A stretch of DNA of 35,957 bases from Synechococcaceae cyanobacterium (GTDB taxonomy: Bacteria; Cyanobacteriota; Cyanobacteriia; PCC-6307; Cyanobiaceae). This document shows, one piece after another, positions 25,742 to 33,413 of this stretch. Location: positions 1 through 35,957 of the forward strand of contig CANCJV010000040.1 of the NCBI GenBank assembly GCA_947378425.1, written 5' to 3'. Positions within the stretch are counted from its first letter, which is position 1; every line of letters begins with the position of its first letter. The position numbers were made by a program, and so were the translations under genes. The notes beneath the pieces are model-generated. The model searched no databases. It saw only the letters and a list, made by a program, of their open reading frames with translations, and was not told the DNA's origin.

Positions 25742-27184
25742 TCAGTAGCGGTAGTGCTCGAGCTTGTAAGGGCCCTGCACCGGCACGTTGATGTAGGCGG
25801 CCTGCTCAGGGCTGAGCTCGGTGAGCCTGGCGCCGATCTTCTCGAGGTGCAGGCGAGCCACGGCCTCATCGAGATGCTTGGGCAGCACATAGACCTGCTT
25901 GCCGTACTGATCACCCTTGGTGAACAGTTCGATCTGGGCCAACACCTGGTTGGTGAAGGAATTGCTCATCACGAAGCTGGGATGGCCGGTGCCGCAGCCA
26001 AGATTCACCAGCCGACCCTCGGCCAGCAGGATGATGCGATTGCCGCTGGGCAGGATCACATGATCCACCTGGGGCTTGATGTTTTCCCATTCGTACTGCT
26101 TGAGCGAAGCCACATCGATTTCATTGTCGAAATGGCCGATGTTGCAGACGATCGCCTGATTCTTCATCTGCAGCAGATGCTCGTGGCGGATCACCTGGAA
26201 GTTGCCCGTGGCCGTCACGAAGATGTCCACATCCCGCACCACCTCGTCGAGCCGCACGACGCGATAGCCCTCCATCGCCGCCTGCAGGGCACAGATCGGG
26301 TCGATCTCAGCGATCATCACGGTGGCGCCGAGCCCACGCAGCGACTGGGCCGAACCCTTGCCGACATCGCCGTAGCCCAGCACCAGGGCCACCTTGCCGG
26401 CCACCATCACGTCGGTGGCCCGCTTGATGCTGTCCACCAGGGATTCACGGCAACCGTAGAGATTATCGAACTTGCTCTTGGTGACCGAATCGTTGACATT
26501 GATGGCCGGGAACGGCAGCTCGCCGCTGTTCTGCAGTTGATACAGGCGGGCCACACCGGTGGTGGTTTCCTCGGTCACGCCCTGGATGTTGGCGTAGATG
26601 CGGGAATAGAAGCCGGGCTGCACCGCCAGCTTGGCGCGGATCGACTTGAACAGGGCGATCTCCTCCTCGCTGCCGGGATGATCCAGCACCGAGAGATCCT
26701 GCTCGGCCTTGGTACCGAGAATCACCAGGCCGGTGGCATCGCCGCCATCGTCGAGAATCATGTTCGGGGTGCCGCCATCGCCCCACTCGAGGATGCGATG
26801 GGTGAAGGCCCAGTACTCATCCAGGGTTTCACCTTTGTAGGCGAACACGGGGATACCCGCGGCGGCAATCGCGGCGGCGGCGTGATCCTGGGTGGAGAAG
26901 ATGTTGCAGCTCGCCCAGCGCACTTCGGCGCCGAGGGCCACCAGGGTTTCGATCAGAACGGCCGTCTGGATCGTCATGTGCAGCGATCCGCAGATGCGGG
27001 CGCCCTTGAGGGGCTGCTCAGCGCCGTACTTGGCCCGCAGCGCCATCAGGCCGGGCATCTCGGTTTCGGCGATGGCCATTTCCTTACGGCCGAAATCAGC
27101 CTGGGAGATATCGGCGATCACATAGGACGACGTGGACTGAAGACCGGCGAACTCAGCCGCAGGGCTGGAAGGTGCTGCCACCAT
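25742..27184 (-). CDS. ahcY: S-adenosylhomocysteinase
   Basis: AhcY hydrolyses S-adenosylhomocysteine to adenosine and homocysteine, relieving product inhibition of methyltransferases; this window alone encodes EgtD, an FkbM enzyme and a methyltransferase fusion. 480 residues. Motifs: [68 protein letters not shown] (catalytic Lys/Asp region), NAD-binding [13 protein letters not shown] and the C-terminal KLEHYRY with the conserved Lys-x-x-x-Tyr-Arg-Tyr end. Divergent from tsaE across 103 bp. A 5-bp hairpin is present in that gap (near 27193), but no S-adenosylhomocysteine riboswitch core was recognised. Confidence 0.97.
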   Translation of the reverse strand: MVAAPSSPAAEFAGLQSTSSYVIADISQADFGRKEMAIAETEMPGLMALRAKYGAEQPLKGARICGSLHMTIQTAVLIETLVALGAEVRWASCNIFSTQDHAAAAIAAAGIPVFAYKGETLDEYWAFTHRILEWGDGGTPNMILDDGGDATGLVILGTKAEQDLSVLDHPGSEEEIALFKSIRAKLAVQPGFYSRIYANIQGVTEETTTGVARLYQLQNSGELPFPAINVNDSVTKSKFDNLYGCRESLVDSIKRATDVMVAGKVALVLGYGDVGKGSAQSLRGLGATVMIAEIDPICALQAAMEGYRVVRLDEVVRDVDIFVTATGNFQVIRHEHLLQMKNQAIVCNIGHFDNEIDVASLKQYEWENIKPQVDHVILPSGNRIILLAEGRLVNLGCGTGHPSFVMSNSFTNQVLAQIELFTKGDQYGKQVYVLPKHLDEAVARLHLEKIGARLTELSPEQAAYINVPVQGPYKLEHYRY

Positions 27185-27287
27185 GGTGCGGACACTCCCG
27201 ACTGGGAGGACGAATGGGATTGATGTGGACGGGAAGTTCTGCGGAGACGCCGAGGCTTCGGGCTCGCTTGGTCACGAATCTACAAGG

Positions 27288-27803
27288 ATGACGACAGACG
27301 ACGAGCCCGGGCCGCAACTGCTGCGAGACCCGGCGGCCACCGCTGCCCTGGGCCGGGATCTGGCCGCCGAGCTGCTGGCCTGGCAGCTCGGCGGCCAGGC
27401 CAGCAGCTCGGCCGCACCGCTTCTGCTGCTGAGCGGTGATCTAGGTGCCGGCAAGACCTGCCTGGTGCAGGGCCTGGCCGCTGGGCTGGGCATTGACGAG
27501 CCGATTACCAGCCCCACCTTCGCCCTGGCCCAGCATTACGAAGGCCGCCTCGCCGACGGCACCGCAACGGCCCTGGTGCACCTCGACCTCTACCGCCTGG
27601 AGGATCCCGCCAGCGCCGATGAACTCTTCGCCCAGGAAGAGGAGGAGGCCCTGGCCCTCGGAGCCCTGCTGGTGGTGGAGTGGCCCGGGCGGTTGAGTGC
27701 CGTGCCAACCCCCTGCTGGCAGCTGGAGCTCAGCCTCCGCAACCCCGGCGATCCCGATGCGGGCCGGTTGGCCTGGCTGTGGCAGCCGAATTCAGGGCCT
27801 TAA
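27288..27803 (+). CDS. tsaE: tRNA threonylcarbamoyladenosine biosynthesis ATPase TsaE
   Basis: TsaE is the ATPase of the TsaB-TsaD-TsaE complex that makes t6A in ANN-decoding tRNAs. 171 residues from ATG 27288. Walker A LLSGDLGAGKT, then ITSPTFALAQHY, LVHLDLYRL and LLVVEWPGR are all family blocks. An Ala/Leu-rich N-terminal segment (~40 residues) precedes the P-loop. Upstream in-frame sequence is not homologous. The last 12 bases overlap the 3' end of the convergent methyltransferase-glycosyltransferase gene. Confidence 0.93.
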   Translation: MTTDDEPGPQLLRDPAATAALGRDLAAELLAWQLGGQASSSAAPLLLLSGDLGAGKTCLVQGLAAGLGIDEPITSPTFALAQHYEGRLADGTATALVHLDLYRLEDPASADELFAQEEEEALALGALLVVEWPGRLSAVPTPCWQLELSLRNPGDPDAGRLAWLWQPNSGP

Positions 27804-29489
27804 CTCCGGCACCCGCTCCAGCAGGCGGGCTGTGAGTTCTTCCCGCCGGTCCCAGAGGCCGCGATACCAGGCTTCGCGATCCGGCGCCTGGTGGTGCTGC
27901 ATGCGGGAGGTGGCCACCCAGCGGCGGGCGCGATCCCCCAGCAGCCCTACGGCGGCGGGATCTGCCTGCCAGCTGCGCAGGATGGCCTCCAGCTCCGCGG
28001 CCGTGGTGAACAGCCGCCCCGTCTCCCCCTCCCGCAGGCTCTCGCCATAGACCACCGGGCTGGCCAGGATCGCCAGGCCGTGACCGCCGGCCTCCACCGC
28101 CTTCAGATCGGATTTGCAGCGGTTGAAGCGGGTATCGGCCAGGGGCAGGAAGGCGATGTCGCAGGAGCCCATCACCTGCCGGTAGGTGGCGTAATCACAG
28201 GTGGGGGTGAAGCGGCGGTTGGGGAGCTGCAGGGCGTCGAAGAAGGCCCGGTCATGCACCACCTCCACCTCCCAGCGCTCCGGCGCCTCCTGCAGCACGG
28301 CGTTGAGGCTGTCGATCCAGGGGGCCCAGTCGGCTTCGCGGTTGAGGGCCCCGAAGAAGAGGCGCAGGGGCTGGTGCGGTTCCCGGGGTGGCCGGGGGGG
28401 CGGCAGGGCATCGAGGGCATTGGCGAACACCGCCAGCTCCGGGTTGTGAGGCCGGATCGCCACCGCCAGCGGCTCGGTGGAAACCTGCACCGCGTGCACC
28501 CCCCGGAAGACCAGATGCCGATTGGTGGCGATGGAGGGCCAGCGGTCGGGGTCGTCGTCGTATTCGATCACGACCACATAGCCGTTACGCAGCAGCAGCC
28601 TCAGTTGCTCCAGGGAATCGGGCCAGATGAGGCTGGGCCGCTGCCAGATCAGCAGTCGCGGCAGCTGGGAGCTGGCCGGCAGCAGCTCCAGGGTGCCATG
28701 GGCCGCCCCGGCCGTGATCGAGGGCTGGCTGGTGAGGCTGCGCAGCGGCTGCAGGATGCGCACATCCACAATGCCCGCCTGGGGGCGCAGGGTCAGGCAA
28801 TCGAGATGCAGGGGAGGCCGAGGTCGGCGGCTGGCCCGCAGCACGTACTGCATGGGCGCGATCCCTTCGAGCAGCTTCTGGCGATCCACCCCCAGCCCAG
28901 CCAGGGCCGGTTCCAGCTGGGCCACGAAGGCCTCCGCCTGCTCGCGCTTAAAGATGCGCGGCTTCAGCTCCTGCAGCTGCAGGCCGCAGGAGGCCACCAG
29001 CTCCAGCAGGCTCTCGCGGGTGAACCAGCGCAGGTGGGTGCGGTCGAACAGGCCGTCCTCGGCCACCGGCCAGCGCCCCTGCAGCAGGTTGGCCAGCACC
29101 GACCAGTGCTGGACGTTCGGCACGCAGGCCAGCAGCACCCCCTCGTCGTGGAGCAGGGCGGCATGGCGGCGCAGAGTGGCCCAGGGATCCCGCAGGTGCT
29201 CCAGCACATCGCCATAGATCAGGCAATCCAGTGGCGGCAGCTCCGGCAGGGCCAGGTGGGGATCCTCGGCATCGGCCCTCAGCACGTGGTCCAGGCGGCC
29301 TGCGGCCACGGTGGCCGCCGCATCCACCTGCTCCAGCCCCACGTAGACCACGTCGGGATGGATCGCCTTGAAGGCGGCCCCGAGGGCGCCGGCGCCGCAT
29401 CCCACCTCCAGCACGGTGCGGGCGGTCACCGGAATGCGGCTCAACAGGTCGGGGTTGACGCGGTCGTAGTAGCCGCTGTCGGCGGTCAT
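27792..29489 (-). CDS. bifunctional class I methyltransferase - glycosyltransferase-like fusion
   Basis: 565 residues from ATG 29489. Residues ~1-190 form a SAM methyltransferase of the UbiE/Methyltransf_23 type: VLEVGCGAGALGAAFKAIHP, LRADAEDP, LIYGDVLEHLRDPWATLRRHAALL, then GVLLACVPNVQHWSVLANLLQGRW and LFDRTHLRWFTRESL, a wording common near polysaccharide loci. Residues ~240-560 resemble a GT-B glycosyltransferase: LLIWQRPSLIWPDSLEQLRLLL, VVVIEYDDDPD, FFGALNREADWAPWIDSLN, and CDIAFLPLADTRFNRCKSDLKAVEAGGHGLAILASPVVY near the donor site. It probably modifies a surface glycan. It lies 92 bp downstream of mutY on the same strand and overlaps the tsaE end. Confidence 0.8.
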   Translation of the reverse strand: MTADSGYYDRVNPDLLSRIPVTARTVLEVGCGAGALGAAFKAIHPDVVYVGLEQVDAAATVAAGRLDHVLRADAEDPHLALPELPPLDCLIYGDVLEHLRDPWATLRRHAALLHDEGVLLACVPNVQHWSVLANLLQGRWPVAEDGLFDRTHLRWFTRESLLELVASCGLQLQELKPRIFKREQAEAFVAQLEPALAGLGVDRQKLLEGIAPMQYVLRASRRPRPPLHLDCLTLRPQAGIVDVRILQPLRSLTSQPSITAGAAHGTLELLPASSQLPRLLIWQRPSLIWPDSLEQLRLLLRNGYVVVIEYDDDPDRWPSIATNRHLVFRGVHAVQVSTEPLAVAIRPHNPELAVFANALDALPPPRPPREPHQPLRLFFGALNREADWAPWIDSLNAVLQEAPERWEVEVVHDRAFFDALQLPNRRFTPTCDYATYRQVMGSCDIAFLPLADTRFNRCKSDLKAVEAGGHGLAILASPVVYGESLREGETGRLFTTAAELEAILRSWQADPAAVGLLGDRARRWVATSRMQHHQAPDREAWYRGLWDRREELTARLLERVPELRP

Positions 29490-29581
29490 GGGCGGGAGCA
29501 GGCGGGGCCGCAGAGATCGCCCCAACCTAGGCAGGGGCCCTTGCCGTTTCCGGCGGCCGTGTGGGGGCCGCCGTGTCCGCA

Positions 29582-30754
29582 TCAGGCCGCCCCGGCCGCC
29601 GCCAGATGCTCCAGCAGGGCCGCAATGATGCGGGCATTGGCGGCCGGGAAGGGGTAGTTGGCCAGATCTGCCGGCTGCACCCAGCGCACCTGCTGGGAGG
29701 CCAGGGGCTGGGGTTCTCCCGAGAGCCAGGTGCAGAGATGGACCACAAAGCGCAGACGCTTGTGGCTGTAGGCGTGCTCGATCACGATCAGCTCCTCGCC
29801 CACCGCCACCGCGATCGCCAGCTCCTCGGCCAGCTCGCGCTCGATCGTGGCGGCGATCGCCTCGCCCTCCTCCTGCTTACCGCCGGGAAACTCCCACAGG
29901 CCGCCCAGCAGTCCCTCGTTGAGCCGCTGATCGATCAGCACCCGACCGGCGCCATCGAGCACCACCCCCACGCCGACCACCTGGAACGGCACGGTGCGAG
30001 GGGCGTCCTTCACGGGGAAACGGGCGGGATCGCCGGCAGCGTAGGCAGCGCAGTGGCCCCTCCAGGGGCAGGTGCCGCAGGAAGGAGAACGGGGGGTACA
30101 GACGCCGGCACCCAGATCCATCAGAGCCTGGTTGAAGGCCCGGGGCCGCCTGGGATCGAGCAACAGCTCGCTCAGTTGCCAGAACCGGGCGAGCTCCCGC
30201 GCCGGTGGCCGCGGGCTGGCGGTCAGGCGCGCCAGCACCCGTTTGACGTTGCCATCGAGGATCGGCTCCGGCACATCAAAGGCCGAAGAGACAATGCTGG
30301 CTGCAGTGCTGCGCCCCAATCCCGGCAAGGCCTGCCAACCCTCGAGGCTGCGGGGCCATGACAGGGATCCGTCAGGGCCCGCGGCCAGCAGCTGACGGGC
30401 AGCCCGATGCAGGCGCCGGGCCCGGGAGTAGTAGCCCAGGCCCTGCCACAGCATCAGCACGTCGTGCTCGGCGGCGGCCGCCAGGGCCGCCAAGCTGGGC
30501 AGCGACGCCAGCCAGCGCTGCCAGTAGGGCAGCACCACCGCCAGCTGGGTCTGCTGCAGCATCACCTCGGCCACCAGCACCGGGTAGGGATCAAGCTCCT
30601 CGCCATCGGCGGGACGGCCGCCATCGGCGCGGAGCTTCCAGGGGATGGTGTGGCGGCCCTGGAGCTCCCACCAGGCCAGCAGTTGCTGGCGCAGCTCTGG
30701 CGTGCGGGCGGACAGCTCCGTGAGGTCGACGTCCAGCGCAGGGATCCGGGGAAT
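29582..30754 (-). CDS. mutY: A/G-specific adenine glycosylase MutY, probable ATT start
   Basis: MutY removes adenine mispaired with 8-oxoguanine. Motifs: VAEVMLQQTQ, ALPGLGRSTAASIVSSAF with helix-hairpin-helix, ILDGNVKRVLAR with the catalytic Asp, iron-sulfur cluster Cys-x6-Cys-x2-Cys-x5-Cys (CTPRSPSCGTCPWRGHC), and a C-terminal NUDIX-like domain (GGLWEFPGGKQEEGEAI). The homologous N-terminus (LRQQLLAWWELQGRHTIPWK, then DPYPVLVAEV) lies upstream of the first ATG, GTG or TTG in frame (GTG at 30580), and no standard start occurs before the in-frame stop at 30824-30826. The ATT at 30752-30754, with GGAGAG at 30759-30764 ahead of it, is the best start and gives about 390 residues. Otherwise the start codon is mutated. 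Confidence 0.85.
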   Translation of the reverse strand: MPRIPALDVDLTELSARTPELRQQLLAWWELQGRHTIPWKLRADGGRPADGEELDPYPVLVAEVMLQQTQLAVVLPYWQRWLASLPSLAALAAAAEHDVLMLWQGLGYYSRARRLHRAARQLLAAGPDGSLSWPRSLEGWQALPGLGRSTAASIVSSAFDVPEPILDGNVKRVLARLTASPRPPARELARFWQLSELLLDPRRPRAFNQALMDLGAGVCTPRSPSCGTCPWRGHCAAYAAGDPARFPVKDAPRTVPFQVVGVGVVLDGAGRVLIDQRLNEGLLGGLWEFPGGKQEEGEAIAATIERELAEELAIAVAVGEELIVIEHAYSHKRLRFVVHLCTWLSGEPQPLASQQVRWVQPADLANYPFPAANARIIAALLEHLAAAGAA

Positions 30755-30835
30755 GGTGCTCTCCGCAGCGCGGCGGAGTCTGGCGCGGAGGGAGGGAACG
30801 GCGAGAACGGGCGCAGGCAGCCCTCAGACCACTGA

Positions 30836-31242
30836 TCAGGCCCCGGAGCCGATGACTGATGCCACATGGTCCACCAGCTGCTCGGGGCGAACGAGCCAGT
30901 GGGCGCGATCCATCCCATCGGCTCGGGATCAGCGTCGTAGCGGAACTGCACCGCAAAATCCGTGAACCCTGCCAGCTCACGGTGGGCGTCGACATCCGCC
31001 CCGGCCCGCAACAACCGCTTGAACAGCCGCACGAGGTCGTGGGTGAAGGGAGGGGAATCACCCAGGTGATACAGCCAGGCCTACTGCTGCGCAGAAGCCT
31101 TCGGCTAGAGCGTCTTCTCCGCCACCTGCTGGACCTGGAATCCCCAGCTGGCCTCAGCGATGGAGGCCTCCTGCAGCCGCTGGGCTGCCCTCAGGTCGCG
31201 CCGCGCAATCGTCAGCATCGATCGGGCATCGGCCTCAGCCAT
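30836..31242 (-). pseudogene. HEPN-domain protein (toxin partner of MNT), disrupted
   Basis: The reading frame begins at ATG 31242, overlapping the MNT stop by 8 bases, and gives a HEPN protein: ARRDLRAAQRLQEASIAEASWGFQVQQVAEKTL. Two in-frame TAG codons (31105-31107 and 31081-31083) follow, 7 sense codons apart. The frame resumes as AWLYHLGDSPPFTHDLVRLFKRLLRAGAD and ELAGFTDFAVQFRYDADPEPMG. There a frameshift is needed to continue as DRAHWLVRPEQLVDHVASVIGSGA before a TGA (30836-30838). The shift fits a 5-base insertion in ATGGGATGGATCGC. In intact relatives KTL is usually followed directly by KAWL, so the stop-containing segment is an insertion. HEPN proteins paired with MNT are RNases or toxins; here it should be inactive. 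Confidence 0.85.
31082..31107. repeat. 26-bp inverted near-copy, HEPN insert copy
   Basis: The reverse complement of 31082-31107 matches 31482-31507 at 24 of 26 positions. This copy coincides with the stop-containing insert in the HEPN pseudogene. The partner lies inside the MNT gene, where it encodes part of the SCGEAFGYGS active-site segment. Both copies contain the short hairpin AGCCGAAGGCT. Confidence 0.85.
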
Positions 31243-31639
31243 CCAGCCGCACGCCCTCCAGATAGGCCTGACACACCACGCTGCTGCGCAGAGAGAGCCA
31301 TTGGCTCACCTGACTCTGGGAAAAGAGCAACAGATCGACGGGGATCTCTGGACTGCTGCACTGCCAACGCAGGCGATCCAGTACTGCCCAGCGGTCATGC
31401 TGCGCGAGCCAGGCATCCGGGGCGGTGCTCAGCAGGTCGACATCGGAATCGGGGCGAGCCTCGCCACGGGCCCGCGAGCCGTAGCCGAAGGCTTCTCCGC
31501 AGGAGTACAGGCGCACCTCCGCATCGGGGATCTCAGCGCGGATCGCCGCCGCCAACGCGCGGAACTGGTCCTCGCCGATTGCGGCCGGGCCGCTGGCGAT
31601 CGGGCCGCTGTCAGCCGTGGGTGTGGTGACTGAGGTCAT
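31235..31639 (-). CDS. MNT-family nucleotidyltransferase (HEPN-MNT antitoxin type)
   Basis: 134 residues. The minimal nucleotidyltransferase motif is intact: AFGYGSRARGEARPDSDVDLL, the G-S ... D-x-D arrangement that binds metal and nucleotide. The C-terminal part (IPVDLLLFSQSQVSQWLSLRSSVVCQAYLEGVRL) matches the usual pattern, including a third acidic residue in VDLLL. In HEPN-MNT modules this protein acts as antitoxin, in studied cases by adding AMP to the HEPN toxin. The HEPN partner downstream overlaps by 8 bases but is broken, so this gene may now lack its target. GAGG lies 7 bases before the ATG. An alternative is a stand-alone nucleotidyltransferase of unknown target. Confidence 0.85.
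   Translation of the reverse strand: MTSVTTPTADSGPIASGPAAIGEDQFRALAAAIRAEIPDAEVRLYSCGEAFGYGSRARGEARPDSDVDLLSTAPDAWLAQHDRWAVLDRLRWQCSSPEIPVDLLLFSQSQVSQWLSLRSSVVCQAYLEGVRLDG
31482..31507. repeat. 26-bp inverted near-copy, MNT-gene copy
   Basis: This is the partner of the repeat at 31082-31107, in inverted orientation with two mismatches. It lies in the coding sequence for the conserved nucleotidyltransferase motif, so it is presumably the ancestral copy and the HEPN insert the derived one. Confidence 0.8.
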
Positions 31640-32166
31640 GGGTGCACCTCAGCCCTCAGGATCACCCGAATGGCCAGCGGTGCACAAGCCGAGGGCGCTC
31701 TCAGCCGCGCCGCCTGGGCCCATCAGGAGCACACGCAGGGCTGGCTGATGTCCCTGCTCCAGTGACACTTCCACAGTCTTGAGCCGTCAAGGCGGCCACC
31801 CGCACGGGCTGGCGCCGACCCAGTCCGTCGCCGCGTCAGCGAATCCACATCGCCTCCCGCCCCCATTTGGGGCGGGAGGCGGGGGGCACCGGCTTTTCCC
31901 GGCACAGCCACCCAAAGAATGAGAAGGACCCTCTGAGCAGCTCGTCCGACAAGGTCCGGGCTGAGGTCCTCGATGAACCGGACGCAGGCCGAAGCCAGCA
32001 GTAACCCCAGGGCCTGGGCCGTCGGCCTCGAGTCGTGGCGACAGGTCAAGCAACGTCTTGCCGGCGTCCATGCCGCGGCGGCTGGGCCTCTCGGGCTCAA
32101 TGACGTGGGCTCCGGCATGGGCCGGTGCCGCCCGCACCCTGGGCCAGCTGGCGGAGGCCTGAGTCG
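31640..32166. other. 527-bp region without intact gene; possible degraded ORF on minus strand
   Basis: The region lies between the divergent MNT and TPR genes. No intact gene was recognised. On the minus strand two frames look partly protein-like and adjoin: a segment with GMDAGKTLLDLSPRLEADG (about 32000-32070), then a different frame with ALGLLLASACVRFIEDLSPDL (about 31940-32020). GKTLLDL plus LGLLLAS vaguely recalls an ankyrin repeat, so this may be a frameshifted remnant. A 13-bp hairpin lies at 31851-31881. The rest shows nothing I can name. Confidence 0.35.
31851..31881. repeat. 13-bp perfect hairpin in MNT-TPR intergenic region
   Basis: Arms CGCCTCCCGCCCC (31851-31863) and GGGGCGGGAGGCG (31869-31881) flank a 5-base loop CATTT. 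It has no T-run on either strand, so it is not a standard intrinsic terminator. Function unknown. Confidence 0.7.
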
Positions 32167-32694
32167 ATGGCGGTGAACAGCTCCAGGCCTGCGGCCCAGC
32201 TCGATTCGACTGTGGATTCCACCGCTCTGTTCAACCGCGGCGCCATCGAGGGCTGCCTGGGCCACTGGCAGAGCGCGCGCCGTTGCTTTGCCGCGGCGGC
32301 CCTGGCCAGTCCGGGGTTCACCCAGGCCCGCTGCAGTGCTGCCCTGGCCAGCCTGCAGCTCGGGGAGCTGGAGCAGGCGGAGGCCGAGATGCGCTCTCTC
32401 CTGCGCCGCTATCCCCTGCTGGCCGAGGCCCGCGCCGCCCTCGCCGCCCTGCTCTCCTCTCGCGGCAACCTGGCCGAGGCCAAGGCGCAGTGGAGTGCCG
32501 CCACCAGGCTCGACCCCCGCTGCCGCCAGCAAGACTGGCTGCTGCAGAGTCGCCACTGGCCGCCGCTGCCGCTGCAGGCCCTGGTACCGCTGCTCGCGCT
32601 CGCGCTGGTGGACGAGGCGTCCGCAGCGGGCATCCGAACCCGCCTGCAAGACGCGGGCAACGGGGAGCAACCTGGCCCTTCTCCGTTGCCGTGA
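32167..32694 (+). CDS. TPR-like repeat protein
   Basis: 175 residues from ATG 32167. Helical pairs read ALFNRGAIEGCLGHWQSARRCFAAAALASP, ARCSAALASLQLGELEQAEAEMRSLLRRYP and ARAALAALLSSRGNLAEAKAQWSAATRLDP. These are three successive tetratricopeptide repeats with the usual small and aromatic positions. The C-terminal part includes LPLQALVPLLALALVDEASA, which may be a further helix pair. No signal peptide is seen. It probably mediates protein interactions; the partner is unknown. I do not recognise a more specific family. Confidence 0.7.
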   Translation: MAVNSSRPAAQLDSTVDSTALFNRGAIEGCLGHWQSARRCFAAAALASPGFTQARCSAALASLQLGELEQAEAEMRSLLRRYPLLAEARAALAALLSSRGNLAEAKAQWSAATRLDPRCRQQDWLLQSRHWPPLPLQALVPLLALALVDEASAAGIRTRLQDAGNGEQPGPSPLP

Positions 32695-32834
32695 GGACCA
32701 AAGGCCAGGGTCCAGGGCACTGGGTCAGCAGATCCGCACCAAATTTCTACCATCAATTGATGGTGACGGGACCCCACTTGCCGCAAATCAGAGGCTGAAG
32801 CCATGCAGGCTTGCAGCACTTACACCACTTCTCC

Positions 32835-33404
32835 ATGATCAGCCTCCCGGCCGCCAGGCGCACCGGCTCAGGTGGGTCGTTGCCGCAACGGGCCCATGGA
32901 GCTGCGGTGGCCCTGGCAGCTCTGGCGGCCGTCAGCCTCGGCTCAGGCTCAGCCCAGGCTTATGTGGTAGCGGTGAACAGTCTTCAGTACGACGTGACGA
33001 CGTTCACGGGCTCGTATAGCGGAGACACCGCTCGCTTTTCCTCCACTTACATGCCTTGGTATACAGGAAACGGTAACGATAAAGCGCTGGCTACTGCGTT
33101 CGCGGCCGCTGTAGGAAACAATCTCGGCACAGGGCTTAATGGCGGCCAAGGCTTATACTTTGCTTACTACTCTACAGGCTCGAGGCCTTTTGATTCCGTA
33201 GGTATCTGCATTAATGGCGGGGGTTGCCCTACTGCAAGGAGCAATTCATCGTCCTATGTGTATGCCCAGGTGTTGCCTGCCGCACCTGTGCCCGCCCCCC
33301 TGCCGCTGTTCGGAGCCGGTGCCGCCTTCGGCTTCAGCCGTCAGCTGAGGAAGCGGATCAAGGAGTCACGCAACCTCTTGGCCTTAACCAAGCCTCTGGC
33401 CTGA
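32835..33404 (+). CDS. secreted protein with PEP-CTERM-like C-terminal sorting signal
   Basis: 189 residues from ATG 32835 (another ATG at 32811 adds 8 residues). It has a signal peptide with hydrophobic core GAAVALAALAAVSLG and likely cleavage after SAQA. The mature part (about 100 residues, Tyr/Ser/Gly/Asn-rich, with CINGGGC) is unlike anything I recognise. The C-terminus VPAPLPLFGAGAAFGFSRQLRKRI has the cyanobacterial sorting layout: a short Pro-rich motif, a hydrophobic stretch and a basic cluster, expected to be processed by a cyanoexosortase. The mature-part DNA (about 32970-33250) is less GC-rich than its neighbours. The HpsJ-like gene follows after 9 bases, suggesting an operon. Confidence 0.75.
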   Translation: MISLPAARRTGSGGSLPQRAHGAAVALAALAAVSLGSGSAQAYVVAVNSLQYDVTTFTGSYSGDTARFSSTYMPWYTGNGNDKALATAFAAAVGNNLGTGLNGGQGLYFAYYSTGSRPFDSVGICINGGGCPTARSNSSSYVYAQVLPAAPVPAPLPLFGAGAAFGFSRQLRKRIKESRNLLALTKPLA

Positions 33405-33413
33405 GGCCGGATA

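Noticed and set aside
25754-27223. 489-codon plus-strand ORF opposite ahcY
   Set aside because: ahcY motifs are unambiguous on the minus strand, and the opposing frame has typical antisense composition.
27185-27287. S-adenosylhomocysteine riboswitch ahead of ahcY
   Set aside because: The leader has a small 5-bp hairpin but not the conserved core I associate with that riboswitch.
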